This document shows positions 1-7,836 of a DNA stretch of 58,224 bases, one piece after another. The DNA comes from Flavobacteriia bacterium. GTDB taxonomy: Bacteria > Bacteroidota > Bacteroidia > Flavobacteriales_D > Crocinitomicaceae. The notes under the pieces are model-generated. The model was not told where the DNA came from, ran no database searches, and worked only from the letters and a program-made list of their open reading frames with translations. Position 1 is the first letter of the stretch. Each line of letters begins with the position of its first letter. Location of the stretch: positions 1-58,224 of the forward strand of contig CANHQP010000022.1 of NCBI GenBank assembly GCA_947462925.1, given 5' to 3'. The position numbers and the translations under genes were made by a program.

Positions 1-50
1 ATCAGCTGTCCGAAAACCGATTGTCCAAAAAAGTGAGTACTTTTATTCAT
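1..50 (-). CDS. IS4-family transposase, N-terminal fragment (runs off the window)
   Basis: Reading the minus strand from an ATG at 48-50 gives MNKSTHFFGQSVFGQL and then leaves the window. This start is, from memory, typical of Bacteroidota IS4-family transposases that begin with a DUF4372 domain (MNKST-FFxGQ-VFxQL). Only 16 full codons are visible, so the assignment rests on that short match. Whether the transposase is complete or broken cannot be judged. An inverted repeat with a T-run lies just upstream of its start (84-117), as expected for an element shielded from outside transcription. Confidence 0.6.
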   Translation of the reverse strand, partial: MNKSTHFFGQSVFGQL

Positions 51-83
51 GTAATTATTGTTTCGCAAAAACTAAATTACAAT

Positions 84-117
84 AAAGCGGGAAATCCATC
101 ATGGAAATCCCGCTTTT
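84..117. terminator. Hairpin inside the IS end
   Basis: AAAGCGGGA at 84-92 pairs with TCCCGCTTT at 108-116, and a T-run follows. It works as a terminator in either direction. Between the transposase start and the IS edge it would block transcription entering the element from the right. Confidence 0.6.
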
Positions 118-213
118 AAAAAAGTTTTATCGGACAGTAGTGAAAAATAATTTATAAAAAATAAATTTTATCAAAATATATTTTAACTTTGTTTAAAAAT
201 AATTAAACATTAT

Positions 214-495
214 ATGATTCCTGTTAAGAAATTACCGCTCAATTGTCCAAGTTGTGATTCTTTACTTTCTGTAAATCGCATGCTTTGCAAAACATGTGAT
301 ACAAACGTAGAAGGCTCCTATGAACTTCCTTTGCTAGCACAGCTGAATGGCGAAGAACAAAAATTTGTCATTTCTTTTCTGAAATCCAGTGGTAGTATCA
401 AAGAAATGGCTAGTCAGATGGGCATGAGTTATCCCACAATGAGAAACATGTTAGATGATTTGATTGAAAAAGTTAAAAACCTTGAAAACAAATAA
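214..495 (+). CDS. DUF2089-type zinc-ribbon/HTH small regulator
   Basis: A 93-residue protein with an N-terminal zinc ribbon (CPSC at residues 11-14 and CKTC at 25-28) and a C-terminal helix-turn-helix-like part (about 58-90, with the phrase MASQMGMSYPTMRNML). This order matches the DUF2089 family, which is thought to bind DNA, though no target is established here. A TAACTTTG box at 184-191 fits a Bacteroidota -7 element, but no good -33 box is visible. The next gene begins one base after its stop and a third overlaps by 4 bp, so the three form one operon. A role as regulator of the two downstream genes is inference. Confidence 0.8.
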   Translation: MIPVKKLPLNCPSCDSLLSVNRMLCKTCDTNVEGSYELPLLAQLNGEEQKFVISFLKSSGSIKEMASQMGMSYPTMRNMLDDLIEKVKNLENK

Positions 496-496
496 G

Positions 497-1078
497 ATGA
501 TTCAAACATTATTTAACCCATTTATCCGAATCGCTGGAGCTAAATCTGTTTTCATTGGATTACTGTTTGTGATTTTAAGTGCAACTTTAGCAGCTTTTTT
601 CAACACCCGATTCGATGGTGTTTTAGATGCACATTACACTAAGGATCAAAGTTTTTACATTTCTTATTTGGATAATCTAATCAACATTGGTGTAGTCACT
701 TTCGTTTTTTTTGGATTTGGAGCTATTTTAACGCAAGGAAGAACAAGATTTATTGATATTCTGGGCACAACAATGCTTTCAAGATTTCCATTATTCATGA
801 TTCCTTTATTCAATATTCAAAACCAAAGTGGAATAATTGGTGAGAAAATCATTCAAAGTATTTCTCAACCTAATGCAATTCAACTCACACAATTTGAGTG
901 GATTTATTTAATAATGAGTGGAATAATTTCTTTGCTTTTGATAATTTGGTTTATCGTTTTACTATTCAAAGCTTATAAAATTTCGACAAATTTAAAGGGA
1001 GCCAATTTGATAGTCAGTTTTATTTTGGGAATTATTATTTCTGAAATTTTGTCTAAAATAATTATTTATCAGTTATGA
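497..1078 (+). CDS. Small polytopic membrane protein, unknown function
   Basis: A 193-residue protein with about five hydrophobic segments, starting near residue 18 and ending at the C-terminus. It is probably an inner-membrane protein of the Yip1-like kind often found beside DUF2089 genes, but I do not recognise a motif. I chose the ATG at 497, one base after the preceding stop. The frame is open further upstream to a TTG at 464, but that would overlap the regulator gene and add a Lys-rich peptide with no sign of selection. Its stop overlaps the next start (ATGA), so it is translationally coupled to the hydrolase. Confidence 0.6.
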   Translation: MIQTLFNPFIRIAGAKSVFIGLLFVILSATLAAFFNTRFDGVLDAHYTKDQSFYISYLDNLINIGVVTFVFFGFGAILTQGRTRFIDILGTTMLSRFPLFMIPLFNIQNQSGIIGEKIIQSISQPNAIQLTQFEWIYLIMSGIISLLLIIWFIVLLFKAYKISTNLKGANLIVSFILGIIISEILSKIIIYQL

Positions 1079-2430
1079 AAAATTTGTTTATCATCATCGC
1101 CTTTCTCACGTCGTACAATTGCTACAGCCAGCAATTTGAAGGAGATTGGACTGGAAAAATTGTTATTCAAGGATTTCCTTTGACGCTGGATTATCATATT
1201 TCAAAAATTGAAAATGGCTTTTCCGCTACCATGGACAGTCCAGATCAAAAATCATTTGGAAACAAGGTTAAAGAGGTAATTGTAGTTGGAAATGAAATCA
1301 ATTTGAATTTTCCTGATTATAAAATATTCACAAAACTAAGGTGTCAAAATGATTCATTGATAGGGAATTATGTTCAATTTGGCAAAGATTATTCGCTGAA
1401 ATTGTCAAGAAAAACGAGTGAATCTAAAGGAATCAATCGACCACAAGAGCCAAAAGCTCCTTTTGATTATCAAATTGAAGATGTAAAATTTCGAAATGAA
1501 AAAGACCAAATCACCGTTTCTGGAACAATGACTTTACCGAAAGGCGAAGGACCGTTTCCAACAGTAATTTTGGTGAGTGGTTCCGGAGGACAAAACCGAG
1601 ATGAAGAGCTATTCAATCACAAACCTTTTTGGGTAATTGCGGATTATTTTGCAAAAAATGGAATTGCCACATTGCGATATGACGATCGAGGAATTGCGCA
1701 ATCAGAAGGCAATTTTGCGGCATCCACCTCACAAGATTTTGCTGAAGATGCAAAAGCAGGCCTTGAATTTTTGAAAAAACACAAATTAGTAGACACCAAC
1801 AAATTGGGAATCATCGGACACAGTGAAGGAGGAATGATAGCACCGATGATTGCTGCGGATGACAAATCAATCGACTTCATCATTTTACTAGCAGGACCAG
1901 GAATTCCAATTGATGAATTAATGGTATTGCAAAATAATGAGGTTTCAAAAGCAAATGGACTTTCAAAATCAATTATTGAACAGAATTCGACTCTCAATCA
2001 AAAATGTTATGCGATTATAAAAACAGAAAAAGATGTGTCCAAAGCAAAATCAAAATTAAAAAAACTATTTTCGAAAAGTGAAATGTCAGAAATTGATATT
2101 CATAACACCATCAATCTTATCACCTCCCCTTGGTTTAGATATTTCATTCAATATGACCCGAAAATTGCTTTAGAAAAGGTTAAATGTCCTGTTTTTGCGC
2201 TCAATGGCGACAAAGATATACAAGTAACGGCGAAAGAAAATTTAGCTGGAATTGATGCATCTTTAAAAAAAGCAGGAAATCAAAATTATGAAGTGAAATT
2301 AATTGAAAATAAAAATCATTTGTTTCAAACAACTCAAAAATTAGGTATCGATGAATATTTGGAAAATGAAGAATCCTTTGCTCCAGATGTAATGAAAATG
2401 ATGCTTGATTGGATACAAAAAATCAAATAA
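1075..2430 (+). CDS. Secreted alpha/beta hydrolase
   Basis: A 451-residue exported protein with a signal peptide of about 18 residues. Residues about 20-115 form a small beta-rich N-terminal domain. The rest is an alpha/beta-hydrolase of the dienelactone-hydrolase/prolyl-oligopeptidase-like type. The nucleophile elbow GHSEGG is at about 248-253 (Ser250), the oxyanion region is VSGSGGQNRDEE, the likely acid lies in LNGDKDIQV and the His in NKNHLF. Known relatives are esterases or acyl hydrolases; the substrate is unknown. The start overlaps the preceding stop by 4 bp, making it the last gene of the DUF2089 operon. Peptidase activity cannot be excluded. Confidence 0.85.
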   Translation: MKNLFIIIAFLTSYNCYSQQFEGDWTGKIVIQGFPLTLDYHISKIENGFSATMDSPDQKSFGNKVKEVIVVGNEINLNFPDYKIFTKLRCQNDSLIGNYVQFGKDYSLKLSRKTSESKGINRPQEPKAPFDYQIEDVKFRNEKDQITVSGTMTLPKGEGPFPTVILVSGSGGQNRDEELFNHKPFWVIADYFAKNGIATLRYDDRGIAQSEGNFAASTSQDFAEDAKAGLEFLKKHKLVDTNKLGIIGHSEGGMIAPMIAADDKSIDFIILLAGPGIPIDELMVLQNNEVSKANGLSKSIIEQNSTLNQKCYAIIKTEKDVSKAKSKLKKLFSKSEMSEIDIHNTINLITSPWFRYFIQYDPKIALEKVKCPVFALNGDKDIQVTAKENLAGIDASLKKAGNQNYEVKLIENKNHLFQTTQKLGIDEYLENEESFAPDVMKMMLDWIQKIK

Positions 2431-2435
2431 ATTCG

Positions 2436-2466
2436 TTGACTTCAATCGAATAATTCTATATCTTTG
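2436..2466 (+). promoter_or_regulatory. Bacteroidota-type promoter of msrA
   Basis: TTG at 2436-2438, a 20-base spacer and TATCTTTG at 2459-2466 match the TTG-N20-TAnnTTTG consensus. The -7 box covers the alternative TTG start at 2464, which supports translation from the ATG at 2488. Confidence 0.65.
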
Positions 2467-2487
2467 GTCGAGTTTAAAAATCATCTT

Positions 2488-3021
2488 ATGGTTAAGGAAG
2501 CAACATTCGGAGCAGGCTGTTTTTGGTGCATTGAAGCATGTTATAAAGATTTAGAAGGTGTAATTTCAGTTACCTCTGGTTATTCAGGCGGAGCGTTAGA
2601 AAATCCAACATACAAGCAAGTTTGTGAGGGAAATACTGGCCATGCAGAAATTGCAAGAATCGTTTATGATGACGAACGAATTTCATTTGATGAATTACTA
2701 GAAGTATTTTGGTTTGTTCACGATCCAACGCAATTAAATCGACAAGGAAATGACATTGGAACACAATACCGTTCGGTAATTTTCTACCACGATGAAATTC
2801 AAAAAGAATTAGCAGAAAAATACAAACAAAAACTGACGGAAGACAAAGTGTGGGATAAACCAATAGTTACTTTGGTCGAACCTTTGATAAATTATTATCC
2901 TGCGGAAGATTATCACAATAATTATTTTGCTTTGAATCCTGAAAACCCCTATTGCAATGCAGTTGTAAGGCCGAAAGTAGAGAAATTTAGAAAGGTTTTT
3001 TCTAGTCGATTGAAGGACTAG
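2488..3021 (+). CDS. msrA: Peptide-methionine (S)-S-oxide reductase
   Basis: This enzyme reduces the S epimer of methionine sulfoxide in proteins and repairs oxidative damage. The active-site motif GAGCFWC places the catalytic Cys at residue 11, and TSGYSGG and GTQYRS follow as expected for MsrA. The C-terminal NPYCNAVV supplies a possible resolving Cys. The length of 177 residues is normal. The frame extends to a TTG at 2464, but that overlaps the -7 box, so I use the ATG at 2488. It is monocistronic and its stop overlaps the convergent gene's stop by 4 bp (CTAG at 3018-3021). No MsrB domain or gene is nearby. Confidence 0.95.
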   Translation: MVKEATFGAGCFWCIEACYKDLEGVISVTSGYSGGALENPTYKQVCEGNTGHAEIARIVYDDERISFDELLEVFWFVHDPTQLNRQGNDIGTQYRSVIFYHDEIQKELAEKYKQKLTEDKVWDKPIVTLVEPLINYYPAEDYHNNYFALNPENPYCNAVVRPKVEKFRKVFSSRLKD

Positions 3022-4166
3022 TCTGCAGTCGTTTCAAATTTTGGTTCCTTCCAAATTTCACAGTAAACAGATCTATGATCTGAAAAAACATCTTTTTGAA
3101 CTTTGAAATTAGCAGAATGTAATTTTTTTGAATGGAAAATGTAATCTATTCTTCCTGCAGGAACTTTTCCAGCGTAGGTAACCCCTATCCCACTTGCCGA
3201 ATTTCTAAAAGCATCAATGTATTTGCTGTAAAATGTATTGTAACAATAAGATAACGGCGTATCGTTGAAATCACCACAAATTATCACTTCATAGGGACTT
3301 TGCTCCATGTGCTCAACCACTCTTTTTGCTTGATCTGCTCTTTTTGGAAAAGCGATTCTCAATTTATCAATCATCAAACGCGCTGTTGACTTCATTTCAC
3401 CCGCTTGCTCTTTACCATCACCAAACAAAGCATAATCATCTTTTTGGAATTTGATTGATTGCAAATGCACATTGTAAATTCTAAATGTGTCAACACCTTT
3501 CACGATATCTGCGAAGATACAGTAGTTGTTATCTTTATTCTCAGGATCATCAAAAATAACATCACCGCGAGCAATCATTGGATATTTTGAAAACATGGCA
3601 ATTCCAAAGTTTTGTCGCCCGCTCAATTTATGAGAATAACGTTCGTGAAAATAGGGCGTTTTCAACAATCCGGTAAGCGTATCTCTTGTGGGGAAAACGG
3701 TTGGCTTGTCTTGGTGATAAAACTCTTGAAAACAAACAACATCAGCTTCTGTTTCTTGTAAATACTTAAAGATTGCGTTTCTATTTGCATACTTATTTTC
3801 TTCATAGTTGTACAAGTCAAACAACCTAACATTGTAACTCAACAACTTTAAAGTCTCTGTATTTTCTGGCAATTCTTCTTTTCCAAATGGAAGAGAAATC
3901 ATTCTGAAATGCAATTTTCCACCAATAAAAAGAACGATAAGTACAACAAAAAACCAACGAGACTTTTTAAACGCCCAAAAAACCAAAAATATGATTGTAA
4001 AAATCATAATTACAGGATAGGCTAATCCGAAAAATGGCAAAGGCCAAAAAGTGGAAGGATGCACAAAAGGACACAAGTACGCCAGTAGCAATCCAATCAA
4101 GCAAAAAATGGTTGCGAACTTCATGATTGAAGAAAATAGCGCTATTTTGCGACTTTTATCAGCCAT
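3018..4166 (-). CDS. Membrane-anchored endonuclease/exonuclease/phosphatase-family protein
   Basis: A 382-residue protein with three hydrophobic segments in the first ~90 residues, followed by a DNase I-like (EEP) domain. The catalytic landmarks are visible: ADVVCFQEF (metal-binding Glu), YNVHLQS, CGDFNDTP and the terminal SDHR. The domain probably faces the periplasm and cleaves a phosphodiester, but the substrate (nucleic acid, lipid or sugar phosphate) is not known. The start overlaps the upstream rhomboid gene by 8 bp. It is the last gene of the mutL-rhomboid-rhomboid-EEP run, an order I recall as common in Flavobacteriia. Confidence 0.88.
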   Translation of the reverse strand: MADKSRKIALFSSIMKFATIFCLIGLLLAYLCPFVHPSTFWPLPFFGLAYPVIMIFTIIFLVFWAFKKSRWFFVVLIVLFIGGKLHFRMISLPFGKEELPENTETLKLLSYNVRLFDLYNYEENKYANRNAIFKYLQETEADVVCFQEFYHQDKPTVFPTRDTLTGLLKTPYFHERYSHKLSGRQNFGIAMFSKYPMIARGDVIFDDPENKDNNYCIFADIVKGVDTFRIYNVHLQSIKFQKDDYALFGDGKEQAGEMKSTARLMIDKLRIAFPKRADQAKRVVEHMEQSPYEVIICGDFNDTPLSYCYNTFYSKYIDAFRNSASGIGVTYAGKVPAGRIDYIFHSKKLHSANFKVQKDVFSDHRSVYCEIWKEPKFETTAD

Positions 4167-5055
4167 TTTTACTTTGATTGAACAAAAAGTCCTTTTCAGC
4201 TTTCGTTAATGATTCATATCCCGATTTAGAAATTTTATCTAAAATCGCATCTGTTTTCTCTTGTCTGGCTTTTTTCTCAGCGTTAAAATCATAGTCTGTT
4301 TTACCTCCACGTTTAACGGTCATTTTGGGTTTTTTAGGACCAAAAAAAGATTTCAACTTATCCAAAAAGCCATCCATAAAAACTTCAATTCTATTTAAAA
4401 AGTGTCTCGAACTTTGAGGATTATTAATAGAAATAATTCCAAAAAATGCTCCTCCTACATGCGCAAAATGAGCCGTCCCATCATTCATTCCGAGACTTAG
4501 CAAATCATAAGCCATGTAAGCCAATGCTAAAATAATCAAACGGACTGGTAAAACACCAAAAAGATTCACTTGAATATTTGGTCGATAGAAAGCCAGAGCG
4601 ATAAAAATTGCCATAATAGAACCTGAGGCACCAACGACAACAGTCAATTGATTCATCAAAGACGGGAATATTTCATGCGCAATGATTTCAAAAAGTCCTC
4701 CTGCAATTCCGCCGAAAATGTAGATATACAATAATCTTTTGGGACCAAAAAACGATTCTAACATCTTTCCTGAAAAATACAAGAAAATCATATTGAAAAG
4801 GAAATGCAAGAAACCAAAATGGGCAAAAATACTGGTAAACAGTCCCCATGGTTTATATAACAGTCCGTTAAAATTGGCTTCAAGTGCAAAAATTGAATCT
4901 AAATAGGAAGCGTCATTACCAGTCAATCTGCTCAAAACAGTTAATAATCCTATCAAAAGAAAAACCGCTGCGTTGATGAAAATTAATTTCATGTGCATTC
5001 CACCGTTTTTGTAACGGTATTTTAAATCTTCAATTAAATTATGATCGCTTTGCAT
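4159..5055 (-). CDS. Rhomboid-family intramembrane serine protease (second copy)
   Basis: A 298-residue polytopic membrane protein. The catalytic Ser is in VVGASGSIM and the His in AHFAHVGG, the dyad of active rhomboids. The NMIFLYFSGKMLE segment after HFLFN corresponds to the oxyanion region of transmembrane helix 2. After the membrane core a cytoplasmic tail of ~75 residues is rich in Lys and ends in a helical segment (about 250-298), absent from its neighbour. Rhomboids cut membrane proteins within or near their helices; no substrate is evident here. It lies 5 bp downstream of the first rhomboid gene. Confidence 0.9.
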   Translation of the reverse strand: MQSDHNLIEDLKYRYKNGGMHMKLIFINAAVFLLIGLLTVLSRLTGNDASYLDSIFALEANFNGLLYKPWGLFTSIFAHFGFLHFLFNMIFLYFSGKMLESFFGPKRLLYIYIFGGIAGGLFEIIAHEIFPSLMNQLTVVVGASGSIMAIFIALAFYRPNIQVNLFGVLPVRLIILALAYMAYDLLSLGMNDGTAHFAHVGGAFFGIISINNPQSSRHFLNRIEVFMDGFLDKLKSFFGPKKPKMTVKRGGKTDYDFNAEKKARQEKTDAILDKISKSGYESLTKAEKDFLFNQSKNG

Positions 5056-5060
5056 AAAAA

Positions 5061-5813
5061 TTAATAAAATGATTTACGATTTTTATTCCATACAAAAACA
5101 AAAATGAATCCAATTACTGCGCCACCAACATGTGCCAAATGCGCGACATTGTCTCCTTGAATTTGCTGAAAACTTAAATATAGTTCAACTAAAAAATATC
5201 CACCAATTAAATACTTTGCTTTGATTGGCATTGGGAAAAACATCATTTGCAATTCTGTATTTGGAAACAGATATGCAAAACCAGCCATTATTCCGAAAAT
5301 TGCTCCTGAGGCACCGACCATTGGCGTATAAGATTTTTGCAAAAAAGATTCTATTAATGGAACATCTGAATCATTGCGGATTGGAAAATCAATTTGATCA
5401 GTCAAATAGCCAGTCAATTCACCCATAGAATAACCTAAATGCATCAATTGGTCTTTTACTTTCCAAAGCTCGTAAGCGCCCAAAAAATTGTAAAAAACAA
5501 ACGCGCCAATGGCACAAGACATATAAAAGAACAAGAATTTTTTTGGTCCCCAAACTTTTTCTAAAATGGAACCAAACATCACTAGTCCAAACATATTGAA
5601 AACCAAGTGAAAAATCGATTCTTGTGAATGCATGAAGAAATGCGTTGCTACTTGATAAGGCTGGAAAAGGGGACTATTCACATAATGGGCACCTAAAATT
5701 GGAATCAAATCAGTGCCTTGAATTTTGAAAATAAATGTCACAATAAAAAACAGCACATTGATAATCAATAAGTTTTTTGTGACGTTTGGCAAATTATTTA
5801 ACGAATTAAACAT
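5061..5813 (-). CDS. Rhomboid-family intramembrane serine protease (first copy)
   Basis: A 250-residue rhomboid with the catalytic Ser in MVGASGAIFG and the His in AHLAHVGG. The phrase HLVFNMFGLVMFG carries the helix-2 His/Asn residues. A loop of about 50 residues (about 115-165) separates the early helices from the Ser helix. It has only a short basic C-terminal tail. The start lies one base after the mutL stop, so it is probably co-transcribed with mutL. The two rhomboids differ in tails and loops, so they look like an old duplication with separate substrates rather than a recent copy. Confidence 0.9.
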   Translation of the reverse strand: MFNSLNNLPNVTKNLLIINVLFFIVTFIFKIQGTDLIPILGAHYVNSPLFQPYQVATHFFMHSQESIFHLVFNMFGLVMFGSILEKVWGPKKFLFFYMSCAIGAFVFYNFLGAYELWKVKDQLMHLGYSMGELTGYLTDQIDFPIRNDSDVPLIESFLQKSYTPMVGASGAIFGIMAGFAYLFPNTELQMMFFPMPIKAKYLIGGYFLVELYLSFQQIQGDNVAHLAHVGGAVIGFIFVFVWNKNRKSFY

Positions 5814-5814
5814 A

Positions 5815-7647
5815 TCAAAATTTTTGTAAAATATCAGACGATAAAATAGTGTTCAAAATTAACTTCCCTTTGGGTGAATATTGATGATCAGCACATTGAA
5901 AAAGACTCTCAAGCAATTGATTGGCAGATTCATTGTTCCAATTGCTTTTTTGTCTAGCTGCGGCCGAAGCAATCGCACTGACAATTTTATGTGCAATTTC
6001 GCCCTTATCGATTTGTGAAAGACCTAAATTTATATGTAAATTATTGATTGATTCTTGGATGTTTTCCTCTGTTAAATGTGCGGGAACTCCCTGAATATTG
6101 AGCCCAGTATCAGAAATCTCCCAATTAAATCCAAGTCTTTCCAAAGTCTTTTGATTTTCCTCCCAAATCATTTTTTCAGCTGGTGAAATTTCGAAACTAA
6201 GTGGAAATAAAAGCTGCTGAGATGGAACAGATTGATAGATGAAAGTTTGCATGATTTCGTCGTAAATGATGCGTTCTTTTGCTCTTTTGCTGTGAATGAC
6301 CATCAAACCGCTTTTCACTGGACAAAAAAGAAAGTTACCTTGAAAGATAAATTGCTTTTGTTGTGACCATTCAGTTTCTTCAATCAAAACTTGTTGTGTT
6401 TCGATTTCAGGAATATCATCAATTTTATAGAAGGTTTCCCAATCTTTACTAGAAAATTCATTCGTGCCAAAACCAGCACTTTGCATCGCTTTTGAATTTC
6501 CAGATTTTACTCCAGAACCTTGATTTGAGGCACTAGAAACGTTAAACGGGTTATATCCTTGATTAACTTTGATTACAGGCTCTACAGCAGGCTGATTTCG
6601 CATATCCCATGGTAAATCAAAACTTGTTTCTTGCTCGAAATCAAGAACTGGAGCAATATTGAATTTCCCTAACGCTTGTTTGACTGTACTCCTTAAAATT
6701 GCATAAATTTCTTTATCTTCTTCAAATTTTATTTCAGTTTTGGTAGGATGCACATTTACGTCAATCGAAGCTGGGTCGACTTGCAGATATAAAAAATAGG
6801 AAGGAAACGTTTTTGATACTAATAAACCGTCAAATGCCTGTGTAATTGAATGATTGAAATAAGAATCTCTAAAATATCGATCATTTACGAAAAGAAACTG
6901 TTCTCCTCTACTTTTCTTAGCAAATTCAGGTTTTCCAACAAATCCAACAATTTTTACGATTCCTGTATTTTCCTCTACCGGAACTAATTTATCGTTAAAA
7001 GAGCGACCAAAAATATCAACAATTCGTTTGCGCAAATTGGCGCTTTCTAGATGATAACATCTATTTCCATTATGATGTAAAGTCAAATGAATCGAAGGAT
7101 GTGCAAGTGCAATTCTGATAAATTCGTCTTCGATGTGCTTGAATTCGACAGCATCAGATTTGAGGAAATTTCTTCTCGCTGGAACATTGAAAAAAAGATT
7201 CTTGATTTCAAATGAAGAACCTGTTTTGCAAGTCACAGGAATTTGGTCAATGACCTTACTTCCTTCGATTGTAATTGAAGTGCCCCATTCTTGATCTGTC
7301 ATCCTTGTTTTCAATTCGACATGAGCAATGGCAGCAATAGAAGCCAAGGCTTCGCCTCTAAACCCTTTTGTATGCAAAGCGAATAAATCTTCAGCACAAC
7401 TTAGTTTACTTGTGGCATGTCGTTCAAATGCCATTCTAGCATCCATTTCAGACATTCCGCAACCATTATCAAGCACTTGTATGAGTGTTTTGCCGGCATC
7501 TTTGATAAAAATATCAACTTGCATTGAACCTGCATCAATGGCATTTTCAACTAATTCTTTAACAACTGAAGCTGGTCGTTGAATTACTTCACCAGCCGCA
7601 ATTTGATTTGCAATGTGATCGGGTAATAAACGGATAACTTCACTCAT
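5815..7647 (-). CDS. mutL: DNA mismatch repair protein MutL
   Basis: MutL links MutS recognition of mismatches to downstream repair. The GHKL ATPase motifs are clear: ELVENAIDAGS, DNGCGM and TKGFRGEALASI in the first ~105 residues. A transducer domain follows (NVHPTKTEIKF) and then a variable linker. The C-terminal dimerisation domain reads IHSKRAKERIIYDE where endonuclease-type MutL has DQHAxxE. The metal-binding Asp, Gln and His are therefore replaced, and this MutL probably lacks nicking activity. The length of 610 residues is normal. It heads the mutL-rhomboid-rhomboid-EEP operon. Confidence 0.95.
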   Translation of the reverse strand: MSEVIRLLPDHIANQIAAGEVIQRPASVVKELVENAIDAGSMQVDIFIKDAGKTLIQVLDNGCGMSEMDARMAFERHATSKLSCAEDLFALHTKGFRGEALASIAAIAHVELKTRMTDQEWGTSITIEGSKVIDQIPVTCKTGSSFEIKNLFFNVPARRNFLKSDAVEFKHIEDEFIRIALAHPSIHLTLHHNGNRCYHLESANLRKRIVDIFGRSFNDKLVPVEENTGIVKIVGFVGKPEFAKKSRGEQFLFVNDRYFRDSYFNHSITQAFDGLLVSKTFPSYFLYLQVDPASIDVNVHPTKTEIKFEEDKEIYAILRSTVKQALGKFNIAPVLDFEQETSFDLPWDMRNQPAVEPVIKVNQGYNPFNVSSASNQGSGVKSGNSKAMQSAGFGTNEFSSKDWETFYKIDDIPEIETQQVLIEETEWSQQKQFIFQGNFLFCPVKSGLMVIHSKRAKERIIYDEIMQTFIYQSVPSQQLLFPLSFEISPAEKMIWEENQKTLERLGFNWEISDTGLNIQGVPAHLTEENIQESINNLHINLGLSQIDKGEIAHKIVSAIASAAARQKSNWNNESANQLLESLFQCADHQYSPKGKLILNTILSSDILQKF

Positions 7648-7684
7648 TTTAACTTAATAATTTTCAATTTGATCTTTGAAATAA

Positions 7685-7708
7685 TGTACTGTTACAAATG
7701 TACTGTTT
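7685..7708. repeat. Short direct repeat upstream of mutL
   Basis: AATGTACTGTT occurs twice with a 14-base period (about 7683-7693 and 7697-7707). A minus-strand TACATTTG (7695-7702), a candidate -7 box for mutL, overlaps the second copy. The pair could be a binding site for a regulator, or chance. Confidence 0.35.
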
Positions 7709-7791
7709 TCAAGTTTTAAACAGGAACAATTTGCTTGCAATTCACAATATTTATACCTTTTTAAGAAAACTGACATAATTGCAGAAAACAA

Positions 7792-7819
7792 AAAAAGGCA
7801 AATATTAGTTTGCCTTTTT
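7792..7819. terminator. Terminator of the giant repeat-protein gene
   Basis: AAAAAGGCAAA (7792-7802) pairs with TTTGCCTTTTT (7809-7819) over a 6-base loop. It lies 18 bases past the minus-strand stop at 7837 and before the mutL upstream region. It is symmetric enough to work both ways. Confidence 0.8.
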
Positions 7820-7836
7820 AACTATTTAAAAAATTT

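Larger units (their letters stand above)
1..137. mobile_element. Edge of an IS4-type insertion sequence
   Basis: The left end of the window carries the first codons of a transposase read on the minus strand (1-50), then a hairpin (84-117), then a sequence reading TTATCGGACAGTAGTG near 127-142 that looks like the outer end of an insertion sequence. The element would continue leftwards out of the window. The outer boundary at about 137 is an estimate. I cannot see the other terminal repeat or the target duplication, so the exact end is not proven. The neighbouring gene at 214 starts soon after this boundary and is intact. Confidence 0.5.

Noticed and set aside
464-496. Upstream TTG start for the membrane protein after DUF2089
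   Set aside because: It overlaps the regulator gene and adds an implausible Lys-rich peptide. The ATG at 497 follows the stop by one base.
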